From the NCBI GenBank assembly GCA_963717955.1, contig CAVQXR010000002.1, positions 558,001 to 622,000 of the forward strand: 64,000 nt of DNA, written 5' to 3'. The notes under the pieces are model-generated. The model was not told where the DNA came from and did no database searches. It saw only the letters and a program-made list of their open reading frames with translations. This DNA comes from CAVQXR01 sp963717955. Lineage in GTDB: Bacteria; Actinomycetota; Thermoleophilia; Gaiellales; Gaiellaceae. This document shows, one piece after another, positions 10,859 through 20,360 of the stretch. Every line of letters begins with the position of its first letter. The stretch's first letter is position 1. The translations under genes were made by a program, and so were the position numbers.

Positions 10859-11449
10859 GTGCGAGATCACGCCGCGACCCTGCGCTTCGCCGCCGTCCCC
10901 AGAACGGGCCTGCTCACCGACGCGGTGCTCATCGTGGCGGGGACACTGTTCGTCTCCCTTTCGGCGCAGGTCTCGATCCCGCTGCCGTTCACGCCCGTCC
11001 CGATCACCGGGCAGACCTTCGCCGTGGTCCTCGTCGGCGCTTCCCTCGGAGCGTGGCGGGGCTGCTCGAGCCTGCTCCTGTACTGGCTCGTCGGAATCGC
11101 GGGCGCGCCGGTCTACGCCGACCAGACGAGCGGCTGGGAGACGTTCATGGGCCCGACGGGCGGCTACCTCATCGGCTTCGTGGTCGCGGCCGCAGTCACC
11201 GGCTGGCTCGCGGAACGGCGCTGGGACCGCCAGTTCCGCTCGTCGGTCGCGGCGATGCTGACCGGGAACGTCCTCATCTACCTCTGCGGGGTTCCCTGGC
11301 TCGCCGCCGAACTCGGGACCGGGCTCGAGGAGACGCTCGAGCTCGGGCTGTACCCGTTCATCGTCGGAGACCTGCTCAAGCTGTACCTCGCGGGGGCGTT
11401 GCTGCCGCTCGCATGGCGGGCGGTGCGCCGCTTCCGCGGCGACGTCTAG
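10859..11449 (+). CDS. bioY: Biotin ECF transporter substrate-binding subunit
   Basis: Integral membrane S-component for biotin uptake. 196 residues with about six hydrophobic segments. PLPFTPVPITGQTFAVVLVGA and the GPTGGYLIGFVVAA segment are characteristic BioY motifs. The start is set at GTG 10859 by the -10 box 7 bases upstream; longer in-frame extensions would run through the selA promoter. No energy-coupling bioM/bioN genes are adjacent, as is often the case for solitary BioY. Biotin supply is relevant to the biotinylated carboxylase subunit encoded at 14.2-15.9 kb. Confidence 0.92.
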   Translation: MRDHAATLRFAAVPRTGLLTDAVLIVAGTLFVSLSAQVSIPLPFTPVPITGQTFAVVLVGASLGAWRGCSSLLLYWLVGIAGAPVYADQTSGWETFMGPTGGYLIGFVVAAAVTGWLAERRWDRQFRSSVAAMLTGNVLIYLCGVPWLAAELGTGLEETLELGLYPFIVGDLLKLYLAGALLPLAWRAVRRFRGDV

Positions 11450-11466
11450 GACGGTGCACTTGGGGG

Positions 11467-12108
11467 TCAGGAACCCCGTCCGATCCACTCGGCACCGCCC
11501 TCGTAGACCTCCTTCTTCCAGAGCGGCACGGTCTCCTTGAGCGTGTCGATCGCGTCCCTGCAGGCGGCCATAGCGTCGCCGCGGTGCGGGGCGGAAACGG
11601 CGATGACGACGCTCTCCTCGCCGATCCCGACCCGACCGACGCGGTGGGTGATCGCCACCCCGCACAGCTCGTAGCGCCCGTACAGGCCGTCTGCGATCCG
11701 GGCCATCTCCTGCTCCGCCATGCCCTCGTAGGCCTCGTACTCGAGATGGACGACCGTGTGGCCCCGCGAGTGGATGCGCGTGGTGCCGACGAACGTCGAG
11801 ATCGCCCCGGCCCGCTCGTCGGCGACCTCGGCGATCACGGCCGCCACGTCGATCCGAGCGTCGGTGAGTCGGAACGCCCCGCCGGAGACCGGAGGGATGA
11901 GCGCGAGCTCGTCGCCGTCGGCGAGGGCGGTCGCGGCGTCGATGTATGCCCGGTTCCGCGCGTAGAGGATGCCGGGAGGCGGGTCGCCGAGGGCCGGCAT
12001 GGCGGACCAGACGTCGACGGCCCGGGCGCCGTCCGGCAGCTCGAGCTCGCGTTCCGCGACGCCTGCGCGCTCCCGCAGCGCCGCGAAGAAGCGCACCCTG
12101 ACCAGCAC
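11467..12108 (-). CDS. MoaD-MoaE fusion, molybdopterin synthase
   Basis: One 213-residue chain. Residues 1 to about 80 are a MoaD/ThiS ubiquitin-like sulfur carrier (VRVRFFAALRERAG ... LALIPPVSGG, with the GG end that normally receives sulfur). The rest is MoaE (ISTFVGTTRIHSRG, LEYEAYEGMAEQEM, HRVGRVGIGEESVVIAV, PLWKKEVYEGGAEWIG). Together they convert cPMP to molybdopterin. In the fusion the GG is internal, followed by AFRLTDARI, so the free carboxy terminus needed for thiocarboxylation is absent unless the chain is cleaved. GTG 12108 lies 6 bases after TACGCT (12115-12120 on this strand). Convergent with bioY, 17 bases apart. Confidence 0.88.
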   Translation of the reverse strand: MLVRVRFFAALRERAGVAERELELPDGARAVDVWSAMPALGDPPPGILYARNRAYIDAATALADGDELALIPPVSGGAFRLTDARIDVAAVIAEVADERAGAISTFVGTTRIHSRGHTVVHLEYEAYEGMAEQEMARIADGLYGRYELCGVAITHRVGRVGIGEESVVIAVSAPHRGDAMAACRDAIDTLKETVPLWKKEVYEGGAEWIGRGS

Positions 12109-12189
12109 GGCCGAAGCGTAGCCTCGCGGCGTGCCCGCCGCTCCACGGGGCGCTCGTCGGCCCGGCTTCCCGAACGGACGGCACAGGGG

Positions 12190-12259
12190 CTTGTGTTTCA
12201 AGCAACGATCGTCGATCCCTGCCGCCAAGCCGCAGACTGCTTGTTGCTTGAAACACAAG
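12190..12259. repeat. 70-bp inverted-repeat element, copy 1
   Basis: Perfect 17-bp arms at 12190-12206 and 12243-12259, beginning CTTGTGTTTCAAG and ending CTTGAAACACAAG, enclose 36 bases that can form smaller inner hairpins. A second copy of exactly the same length stands at 20819-20888. No coding potential. It lies between the moaD-moaE promoter and the ABC exporter promoter. Confidence 0.8.
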
Positions 12260-12331
12260 TGCCCTCGGCGAGCCGGAGGCGGCCGGGGCGACGCTGCGGA
12301 CGGGTGTGTCGGGCCCGAGGGAACCTCCCCG

Positions 12332-12395
12332 CGGAGCCTCCCGGCCGGAGCTTCCCGGCTGGAGCTTCTCAGCGGAGCCTCCGGGTCGGAGCCTC
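12332..12395. repeat. Short tandem GGAGCYTCC repeats before the ABC promoter
   Basis: About five imperfect 13-16-base units (CGGAGCCTCCCGGC, CGGAGCTTCCCGGC, TGGAGCTTCTCAG and variants) run up to the TAGACT box of the exporter gene. No gene seen in 12109-12407 otherwise. Confidence 0.6.
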
Positions 12396-12407
12396 TAGAC
12401 TCGGCCG

Positions 12408-13372
<965 letters not shown>

Positions 13373-13376
<4 letters not shown>

Positions 13377-14149
13377 CCGCCGCGATCCAGGACACGTTCG
13401 CGATGGTCGCACGGCACCAGCGCAACTTCCTCCGGCAGCCCGTGTGGCTCGTCTTCGCGCTCACCCAGCCGATGTTCTGGCTCCTGCTCTACAGCCAGCT
13501 GTTCCGGCGGATCATCGACCTGCCCGGGTTCGCGACGGACTCCTACGTTCAGTTCCTGACGCCCGGGATCGTGGTCATGACGGCGTTCTTCGGCGCGGTC
13601 TGGTCGGGGATGGCGATGATCGACGATCTCGACCGCGGGGTGATCCCGCGGTTTCTCGCCACGCCCACGAGCCGTGCGTCGCTCATCGTCTCGCAGGTGA
13701 TCCACGCGGGGATCATCGCGATCGTCCAGGCGCTGATCATCCTGGGCACGGCCTGGCTGCTCGGCGCCCGGGTCGAGCGCGGCCTCGTCGGCTGGCTCGT
13801 GATCCTCCTCGTGGCCGCGCTGGTCGCCGCGGGCTGGGCCGGGATCTCCCACGGGATCGCGCTGATCGTTCGCCGGGAGGAGCCGCTGATCGCGATCCTG
13901 AACTTCTTCAGCCTCCCGCTCACGTTCATCTCGGCGATCCTCATCGCGGAGGCCCTGATGCCCGACTGGATGCAGTGGGCCGCAAAGTTCAACCCGGTCA
14001 ACTGGGGGGTGATCGCCGCCCGCGAGATGGCGTCGACCGGCACGGACTGGAGCCGGGTCGGGATCTTCCTCGGCCTGCTCCTCGCCTTCGTCGCGCTGAC
14101 GAGCGCTCTTGCCACGCGGGCCTTCGCCATGTACCGCCGGACGCTCTGA
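13373..14149 (+). CDS. ABC-2 type permease (DrrB type)
   Basis: 258-residue membrane protein with six hydrophobic segments. FLTPGIVVMTAFFGAVWSG and the NPVNWGVIAAREM segment are characteristic of ABC-2 permeases of the DrrB group. GTGA overlap with the ATPase gene gives translational coupling. Likely forms a homodimeric channel with two ATPase subunits. Convergent with the carboxylase gene, 8 bases apart. Confidence 0.92.
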
Positions 14150-14157
14150 CCCGTAGG

Positions 14158-15942
14158 TCAGGTCTCGTCGGCGCCGTCCCGGCCGACCACGCAGATCAGC
14201 TGGCCGGTCTTGACCGGCTCGCCCGCGACGACGGTGAGCCCGGTCACGACGCCGCGCCGGTGGGCCGTGATCTCGTTCTCCATCTTCATCGCCTCGACGA
14301 TGCAGATCACCTGACCCTCCTGCACCTCGTCCCCATCTGCCACCTCGACCGCGAGAACCGTCCCCTGCATCGGGCTGACGACGGCCTCGCTGCCTGCCTT
14401 GACGCCCGCGCCCAGATCGCCGCGCTCGCGGCGCCGCCGGCCCAGCTCCGCGTGGGGAGGCTCCGGCCGTGCGAGCTTCACCTCGAATCGCCGCCCGTCA
14501 ACCTCGGCGATCACGACCTCCTCCCGCAGGCGGCCCGCGGCCGGCGGCGCCCCCGACCCCCGTGCCGGGAGCCCGGCCGCGTCCGCAGCGAGTCGGGCCA
14601 TCGACTCGGACTCGACGAGGCCGTGGCAGGTGTCGCCGTCGATGAAGCAGGGATGCGAGAGCAGGGCTCGATGGAAGCCGAGCAGGGTCGAGACGCCCTC
14701 GATCACGAACTCGTCGAGCGCCCGGAGCATCCGGCGCCGAGCCGCCTCGCGGTCGCCGTCCCAGACGATCAGCTTGGCGATCAGAGGGTCGTACAGCCCG
14801 GAGATCTCGGAGCCCGCCTGCACGCCCGAGTCGACTCGCACGCCCGGGCCGGCGGGCTCGCGGTAGGCGGTGATCCCGCCGGGCGTGGGGAGGAAGCCTC
14901 GCGCGGGATCCTCGGCATTGATGCGGCACTCGATGGCGTGACCCGAGAAGCTGACGTCCTCCTGCCCGAACCGGAGCGGCTCCCCGGCGGCGATCAGGAT
15001 CTGCTCCCTGACGAGGTCGATGCCCGTCACCATCTCGGTGACGGTGTGCTCGACCTGGATCCGGGTGTTCATCTCGAGGAAGTAGTAGTTCCCTTCGCGA
15101 TCGAGCAGGCCCTCGATCGTGCCGGCGCTCCGGTACCCGGCGGCGCGGGCGGCGTCGACGGCGATCCGGCCGATCCTGTCGCGCAACTCCGCGGTCACGG
15201 CGGGCGAAGGCGTCTCCTCGACGAGCTTCTGGTGGCGGCGCTGGATCGTGCAGTCGCGCTCGCCGAGGTGGACGACGTTGCCGTGGGCGTCCCCGAGCAC
15301 CTGCACCTCGACGTGGCGGGGATCCTCGATGTACTTCTCGACGTAGACGGTGGCGTCCGAGAAGTACGACAGCCCCTCGCGCATCGCGGACTCGAGCGCC
15401 CGCTCGGCCTCCTCGGCCGAGCCGACGACCTTGAACCCCTTGCCGCCGCCGCCGGCCGCGGCCTTGATCGCGAGCGGCCAGCCGTACCGCTCGCCGAGCC
15501 TCACGACCTCCTCCACGTGTCCCACGGGCTCCGTGGTGCCGGGCACGATCGGCACTCCCGCCCTCCTCATCAGCTCGCGCGCGGACACCTTCGAGCCCAT
15601 CGCCTCGATCGCCTCGGGCGGAGGGCCGATCCAGGCGAGGCCGGCCTCGCTCACCGCGCGAGCGAAGCCGGCGTTCTCGGCCAGGAAGCCGTAGCCAGGG
15701 TGGATCGCCTCGGCCCCCGCCCGTTGGGCGGTCTCGATGATCCGCGACCCGACGAGGTAGCTCTCGGCGGCCGGGCCGGGGCCGACGAGGAACGCCTCGT
15801 CGGCCGCCGCCACGTGGAGCGCGTCGCGGTCGGGCTCCGAGTACACGGCGACCGTCTGAATCCCGAGCTCGCGCAGGGCCCGGAAGACACGGATCGCGAT
15901 CTCTCCGCGATTCGCGACGAGGATTTTACGAAAGGCCGCCAC
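14158..15942 (-). CDS. Acyl-CoA carboxylase biotin carboxylase/biotin carrier subunit
   Basis: 594 residues: biotin carboxylase N-domain (ILVANRGEIAIRVFRA), ATP-grasp with GGGGKGFKVV, carboxylase C-domain with EMNTRIQVEHTVTEMVTG, then a C-terminal biotinyl domain with Lys553 in EAMKMEN. This is the alpha chain of actinobacterial acetyl/propionyl-CoA carboxylases, carboxylating its own biotin with ATP and bicarbonate. The partner beta chain is encoded at 18755-20350, and methylmalonyl-CoA mutase follows at 21.6 kb, so propionyl-CoA is a probable substrate. GTG start; TACGCT lies 5 bases upstream, interlocked with the divergent pgsA promoter. Confidence 0.93.
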   Translation of the reverse strand: MAAFRKILVANRGEIAIRVFRALRELGIQTVAVYSEPDRDALHVAAADEAFLVGPGPAAESYLVGSRIIETAQRAGAEAIHPGYGFLAENAGFARAVSEAGLAWIGPPPEAIEAMGSKVSARELMRRAGVPIVPGTTEPVGHVEEVVRLGERYGWPLAIKAAAGGGGKGFKVVGSAEEAERALESAMREGLSYFSDATVYVEKYIEDPRHVEVQVLGDAHGNVVHLGERDCTIQRRHQKLVEETPSPAVTAELRDRIGRIAVDAARAAGYRSAGTIEGLLDREGNYYFLEMNTRIQVEHTVTEMVTGIDLVREQILIAAGEPLRFGQEDVSFSGHAIECRINAEDPARGFLPTPGGITAYREPAGPGVRVDSGVQAGSEISGLYDPLIAKLIVWDGDREAARRRMLRALDEFVIEGVSTLLGFHRALLSHPCFIDGDTCHGLVESESMARLAADAAGLPARGSGAPPAAGRLREEVVIAEVDGRRFEVKLARPEPPHAELGRRRRERGDLGAGVKAGSEAVVSPMQGTVLAVEVADGDEVQEGQVICIVEAMKMENEITAHRRGVVTGLTVVAGEPVKTGQLICVVGRDGADET

Positions 15943-15947
15943 CGTCG

Positions 15948-15957
15948 AGCGTATTCT
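15948..15957. promoter_or_regulatory. Interlocked divergent -10 boxes (carboxylase and pgsA)
   Basis: TACGCT for the minus-strand carboxylase (15948-15953) and TATTCT for plus-strand pgsA (15952-15957) share bases 15952-15953. The two start codons are only 23 bases apart, so the two polymerases must exclude each other. Confidence 0.5.
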
Positions 15958-15965
15958 CCACGGAG

Positions 15966-16502
15966 ATGACCGTCGCCGACCAGTTGACCGTGGGCCGTGC
16001 CCTCTCGGTGCCGGTGGTGGTGCTGCTGTTCGTCTGGGACTTCCCGAACCACGCGTACTGGGCGACCGCGCTCTTCGCCGTCGCCGCGCTCACCGATCAG
16101 ATCGACGGCTGGCTCGCGCGTCGGTCCGGAAGCAGCACCGACCTCGGCCGGATCCTCGACCCGATCGCGGACAAGATCCTCGTGATGGCGGCGCTCATCG
16201 TGCTCGTCCCGACCCTCCCGGCGTGGATGGTCGCCGCGATCATCGCCCGCGAGTTCCTCGTCACGGGCCTGCGGCAGGCGGCGCTCGAGCGCGGCGTGGT
16301 CGTCGAGGCCCGGGATCTCGCGAAGGCGAAGACGTGGGCGCAGGCGATCGCAGTCGTGCTGGGAGGGCTCGCCCTCGGTGGCGCGATCAGTGACGACGTC
16401 GCCTGGTGGGGCCTGCTGGTCGCACTCGTCCTCACGCTCGTCTCGGGGCTCGACTACGCTCGTATCGCCCCGTCCCTGTTCCGTGGCCGTCAACCTGCGT
16501 AG
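15966..16502 (+). CDS. pgsA: CDP-diacylglycerol-glycerol-3-phosphate phosphatidyltransferase
   Basis: Membrane enzyme making phosphatidylglycerophosphate. 178 residues with the CDP-alcohol phosphotransferase signature complete: TDQIDGWLAR, eight residues, G, three residues, D, three residues, D (ending DPIADK). About four to five membrane segments. ATG 15966 lies 8 bases after TATTCT. The next gene starts inside its last 20 bases. Confidence 0.9.
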   Translation: MTVADQLTVGRALSVPVVVLLFVWDFPNHAYWATALFAVAALTDQIDGWLARRSGSSTDLGRILDPIADKILVMAALIVLVPTLPAWMVAAIIAREFLVTGLRQAALERGVVVEARDLAKAKTWAQAIAVVLGGLALGGAISDDVAWWGLLVALVLTLVSGLDYARIAPSLFRGRQPA

Positions 16503-17358
16503 CTTCCGTCCCGAGGACGCCGAGGCGCTCCTCGGCCTTTCCCGCCGGGCGCAGACCCGTGAGGCGGAGCAGGTCGGAACGCCGGTGTGGTCGTCGCACG
16601 AGGAGCTCGAGGCCGAGCTCTCGGGCCTCGACCGGGCGCCCGAGGAGACGATCCGCGTCGCGGAGGACGAGGGGATGGTCGCCGGCTTCGGCGGAGTCGA
16701 GCTGGACGACGAGGCGCTGCTGTTCGGGCCCCTCGTCGCTCCGGCCTTCCGCGGACGCAAGGTCGGGCGGACACTGCTCGCGGCATCCGTCGAGCTCGCC
16801 GGCTCGAGGCGCGTGGGGCGGCTCGCCGCGTCGCTCGGCGTGCGCAACATCGGCGGCCGCCTGATGCTGGAAAACAACGGCTTCGAGCCGCGTGGCGGCC
16901 CCGTGGCCGTGTACCGCCTGCTCCCGTCGGCGCACCGCCCGGTCGACCAGCCGCTGCATCCCGGGATCCGAACGAGGCTTGCCACCCCGGCCGACCTCGA
17001 CGAGGTGCTGACCCTCTGCCGGGCGTGCTTTGTCCGCAGCCCGTTGTCGGACGACGTCTGGGCCAGGGCGCTCGGGCGCGGCGAGGTCCGGGTCTCGGAG
17101 GAGGACGGGCGCCCGGTCGCGGTCGTGAGGATCAATCCCTCGCGGCGTCGAGTCTTCCACGGTGTCGCCCCGGCTGCCCGTGAGCGCGGCATCGGCGGCC
17201 ACGTGCTCTCGCTCGCGCTCCACGAGTACTGGACGCAGCATCCGGGCCAGACGCTCCGGCTCGCAGTTCCGGTCGAGAACCTCCCGGCCGCGCGGCTCTA
17301 CCGTCACCAGGGCTTCGCGCCGTGGCTGGTGCTGCAGCCGTTCGAGCTCGCGCTGTAG
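16483..17358 (+). CDS. Tandem GNAT acetyltransferase
   Basis: 291 residues containing two GNAT folds. The first (about 1-140) has LVAPAFRGRKVGRTLLAASVELA, the acetyl-CoA-binding V/I-x-x-x-x-R-G-x-G-like motif, with NIGGRLMLENNGFE. The second (about 150-291) has GVAPAARERGIGGHVLSLAL and NLPAARLYRHQGFAP. Both halves appear capable of binding acetyl-CoA. Acceptor unknown. GTG 16483 overlaps the end of pgsA by 20 bases, implying coupling to it. Its 3' end overlaps a small minus-strand gene by 55 bases. Confidence 0.85.
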   Translation: MAVNLRSFRPEDAEALLGLSRRAQTREAEQVGTPVWSSHEELEAELSGLDRAPEETIRVAEDEGMVAGFGGVELDDEALLFGPLVAPAFRGRKVGRTLLAASVELAGSRRVGRLAASLGVRNIGGRLMLENNGFEPRGGPVAVYRLLPSAHRPVDQPLHPGIRTRLATPADLDEVLTLCRACFVRSPLSDDVWARALGRGEVRVSEEDGRPVAVVRINPSRRRVFHGVAPAARERGIGGHVLSLALHEYWTQHPGQTLRLAVPVENLPAARLYRHQGFAPWLVLQPFELAL

Positions 17359-17543
17359 CGCTCGCCGTCGCCGGGTCTCTCGCCGTCGAGGTCAGGGGTG
17401 GCGATTGCCTCCTCGAGACCCGCCTGCCACCAGGGTGATCGCTCGATGAGCCACCCCGACGATGCGACCGCCGCATGCCGGAGTGCCTGCTGGATCGCCG
17501 CCCGCTCAGCGGGCGACGGCTCGGGCGTGATCTCGGGCTCCAT
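17304..17543 (-). CDS. 79-residue hypothetical protein
   Basis: ATG 17543 is 8 bases behind TACCCT on this strand, the window's leaderless signature. The acidic N-terminus (MEPEITPEPSPAERAAIQQAL) and the SPWWQAGLEEA motif resemble small acidic proteins seen in related actinobacteria, but no function is known to me. The last ~18 codons overlap the GNAT gene in antisense and look less protein-like. Divergent from the NlpC/P60 gene. Confidence 0.55.
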   Translation of the reverse strand: MEPEITPEPSPAERAAIQQALRHAAVASSGWLIERSPWWQAGLEEAIATPDLDGERPGDGERYSASSNGCSTSHGAKPW

Positions 17544-17590
17544 CGCCGGAAAGGGTAAAGCTTCTCCCCCTTTCGGACGATACGGAGGCC

Positions 17591-18715
17591 ATGAGACCTC
17601 TGCTTGCGCTGCTGCTCTCGTGTTCCGCGATCGTGGCGACCCCGGCGGTCGCGGCCGACAACACCCCGGCCCCGCCACCCCCGCCCACGACCGGCTCGTC
17701 GTCTCCGCCGGCAACGGGCTCGCCGACGCAGGCGCCGCCCGCAGCGACGTCGTCTGGGCCTGCGAGCGGGAAGAAGTCATGGGCACGGCCGCAGATCGAG
17801 AAGGTCGTCGCGGCCGGTCTGATGGCTCCGTCGATCGATGTCTTCCGTCCGAACGACCGCCTGACGCGGGGGGAGCTCGCCGAGCTCCTCGGCGCGCTCG
17901 GCGGCAGCTGGGCGGTTTCCGGCGACCCGGCGGCCGTCGTGAGGGTGAAGGAGCTCGACGCCCAGCTCGTGCGGCTGCTCGGCGTCGCCGCAACGGCGAG
18001 GAGCGTCCGCTCGACGCTGGCGGGTGCGGGCCTCGCCCCGAAGGGCTACGCGGGCACCGAGGTCGTGGCGCGTCTGCTCGGCCTGCGCCTCAACCACCCG
18101 CAGAGCGAGGAGACGCTCGAGCTCCGGCCGCTCGACCCGATCACCCGGGCGGAGACCGCCTACTCGGTCGCGCGGGTGCTGGCGCTGCGAGCCTCGCGCT
18201 CGGCGCAGGCGGTTGCCGGCCAGGCGGAGTCCCTCGTCCTCCCCGAGCTGACCGAGTGGCAGCGGAAAGTGCTCGCCCGGGCGACCCGATTCATCGGCTA
18301 TCCCTACATCTGGGGCGGGACCTCCGACCGGCCCCAGTCGCCCTTCGGTGTGCGCGTGCCGGGTGGCTTCGACTGCTCCGGTCTGGTATGGCGCGTCTAC
18401 AAGACGGAGCCCTTCGAGGGGGCGCCGCAGCTCGCGCAGGTGCTCCAGGGCCGCACGACGTACGTGATGAGCGCGGAGATGCGGGCCTCGGAGCGGATCC
18501 GCTTCGCGTCCCTCCAGCCGGGCGACCTCGTCTTCTTCGGCGACGAGGGCCCGTCGTCGAAGCCCTCCCAGGTCGGTCACATGGGGATCGCGATCGGGGG
18601 CGGCTGGATGATCCACTCCTCCTCGCGCGGTGTCACGCTCGCCCCGATGACCGGGTACTACGCGGATCGCTTCGCCTGGGGCCGACGCCCGCTCGCAGAG
18701 GCCGGGCTCGCGTGA
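17591..18715 (+). CDS. Secreted NlpC/P60 cell-wall endopeptidase with SLH-like region
   Basis: 374 residues: signal peptide (1-22, ending AVAA), Pro/Thr/Ser-rich linker to about 60, two SLH-like segments (VVAAGLMAPSIDVFRPNDRLTRGELA; LELRPLDPITRAETAYSVAR) that may anchor it to the envelope, and a C-terminal NlpC/P60 domain. Catalytic Cys262 (GGFDCSGLVWRVYK), His330 (QVGHMGIAIG) and His342 (MIHSS) are present. Expected to cleave D-Glu/diamino-acid bonds in peptidoglycan stem peptides. ATG 17591 has GGAGG close upstream. Confidence 0.9.
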   Translation: MRPLLALLLSCSAIVATPAVAADNTPAPPPPPTTGSSSPPATGSPTQAPPAATSSGPASGKKSWARPQIEKVVAAGLMAPSIDVFRPNDRLTRGELAELLGALGGSWAVSGDPAAVVRVKELDAQLVRLLGVAATARSVRSTLAGAGLAPKGYAGTEVVARLLGLRLNHPQSEETLELRPLDPITRAETAYSVARVLALRASRSAQAVAGQAESLVLPELTEWQRKVLARATRFIGYPYIWGGTSDRPQSPFGVRVPGGFDCSGLVWRVYKTEPFEGAPQLAQVLQGRTTYVMSAEMRASERIRFASLQPGDLVFFGDEGPSSKPSQVGHMGIAIGGGWMIHSSSRGVTLAPMTGYYADRFAWGRRPLAEAGLA

Positions 18716-18754
18716 CCGGCCTGCGCTGAGCGGGACAGGCTAGAGCGGGACAGG

Positions 18755-20350
18755 CTAGAGCGGGATGTTCCCGTGCTTGCGCGCCGGGCGGATCTCCCGC
18801 TTGGGGAGCGCGAGCTCGAGCGCGCTGATCAGGGCAGGACGTGTCTGGTGTGGTTCGATGACGTCGTCGACGTAGCCCCGCTCCGCCGCGGTGTACGGGT
18901 TCGCGAACTGCGTCCGGTACTCCTCGATCAGCTCCTCGCGTCGCGCGACCGGATTCTCCGCCTGCTCGAGCTCGCGGCGGAAGACGATGTTCACGGCTCC
19001 CTCGGGGCCCATCACCGCGACCTCGGCCGAGGGCCACGCGACGTTGAAGTCCGCGCGGATGTGCTTCGAGCTCATGACGTCGTAGGCGCCGCCGTAGGCC
19101 TTCCTCGTGATCACGGCCAGCTTGGGCACCGTCGCCTCGCAGTAGGCGTAAAGCAGCTTCGCGCCGTGGCGGATGATGCCGCCCCATTCCTGCTCGGTCC
19201 CCGGGAGGAAGCCAGGGACGTCGACGAACGTGACGAGCGGGATGTTGAAGGCGTCGCAGAGGCGAACGAACCGCGCGGCCTTCACCGACGAGTCGATGTC
19301 GAGCGTCCCGGCGAGCGCTCTCGGGTTGTTCGCCACGACTCCGATCGAGTGCCCTCCGAGCCGCGCGAAGCCGCAGACGATGTTCTCGGCCCAGAGCGGC
19401 TGGATCTCGAGGAAGTCTCCGTCGTCGACGACGCGCAGGACGACCTCGCGCATGTCGTACGGCTTGTTCGGGCTGTCGGGGACGATCCCGTCGAGCTCGG
19501 CATCCTCGCGTCCGGGCGGGTCGCTGGGCTCGAAGGACGGCGGGCGCTCGCGGTTGTTCTGGGGGAGGAAGGACAGCAGGTAGCGGGCGTCCTCGAGGGC
19601 GGTCTCCTCGTCCGGCGCGGTGAGATGGGCGACGCCGGACTTGGACGCGTGGGTGGCCGCGCCTCCGAGCTCCTCGAACGTGACCTCCTCGCCCGTCACC
19701 GTCTTCACGACCTCGGGGCCGGTGATGAACATGTACGACGTCTCGTCCACCATCAGGATGAGGTCGGTCATCGCCGGCGAGTAGACGGCGCCGCCGGCGG
19801 TCGGGCCCATGACCAGGCTGAGTTGCGGGATGACGCCCGAGGCCTGGACGTTGCGCCAGAAGATCTCGGCGTAGCCGCCGAGCGACACCACGCCCTCCTG
19901 GATGCGCGCTCCGCCGGAGTCGTTGATGCCGATCAGGGGGCAGCCGTACTTCAGCGCGAGGTCCATGACCTTGCAGATCTTCTCGGCGAACGCTTCCGAC
20001 AGCGTCCCGCCGAAGACGGTGAAGTCCTGCGAGAAGACGAACACCTTGCGGTCGAGCACCGTGCCGTAGCCGGTCACGACCGCGTCGCCCCAGGGGCGGC
20101 GCTCCATCATCCCGAAGTGCGGATTCCGGTGGCGAACGAAGCGGTCGAGCTCGACGAAGCTCCCCGGGTCCAGGAGCTTTTCGATCCGCTCCCGGGCCAG
20201 GAGCTTGCCCCGGGCGCGCTGACGCTCGACCGCCTTCGGGTCGCCGGCGTGAGCCGCCTCATGGCGCAGGGCTCGCAGCTGCTCGAGCTTCTGCTCGGTC
20301 GTCGGGACGTTCCTCGGCCCGGGTTCTGGCGCATCGTCGGCCGCCGCCAT
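18755..20350 (-). CDS. pccB: Acyl-CoA (propionyl-CoA) carboxylase carboxyltransferase subunit
   Basis: 531 residues, standard length for actinobacterial beta chains. ARGKLLARERIEKLLDPGSF starts the N-domain; GINDSGGARIQEGV and the C-domain DVPGFLPGTEQEWGGIIRHGAKLLYA with KAYGGAYDVMSSKHI carry the oxyanion-hole glycines. Transfers carboxyl from biotin on the alpha chain to propionyl- or acetyl-CoA. ATG 20350 is 7 bases after TAAGCT (20358-20363), which overlaps the stop codon of the upstream small gene. Substrate choice between acetyl- and propionyl-CoA is inferred from the neighbouring mutase. Confidence 0.92.
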   Translation of the reverse strand: MAAADDAPEPGPRNVPTTEQKLEQLRALRHEAAHAGDPKAVERQRARGKLLARERIEKLLDPGSFVELDRFVRHRNPHFGMMERRPWGDAVVTGYGTVLDRKVFVFSQDFTVFGGTLSEAFAEKICKVMDLALKYGCPLIGINDSGGARIQEGVVSLGGYAEIFWRNVQASGVIPQLSLVMGPTAGGAVYSPAMTDLILMVDETSYMFITGPEVVKTVTGEEVTFEELGGAATHASKSGVAHLTAPDEETALEDARYLLSFLPQNNRERPPSFEPSDPPGREDAELDGIVPDSPNKPYDMREVVLRVVDDGDFLEIQPLWAENIVCGFARLGGHSIGVVANNPRALAGTLDIDSSVKAARFVRLCDAFNIPLVTFVDVPGFLPGTEQEWGGIIRHGAKLLYAYCEATVPKLAVITRKAYGGAYDVMSSKHIRADFNVAWPSAEVAVMGPEGAVNIVFRRELEQAENPVARREELIEEYRTQFANPYTAAERGYVDDVIEPHQTRPALISALELALPKREIRPARKHGNIPL

Positions 20351-20360
20351 GCGGCGGAGC

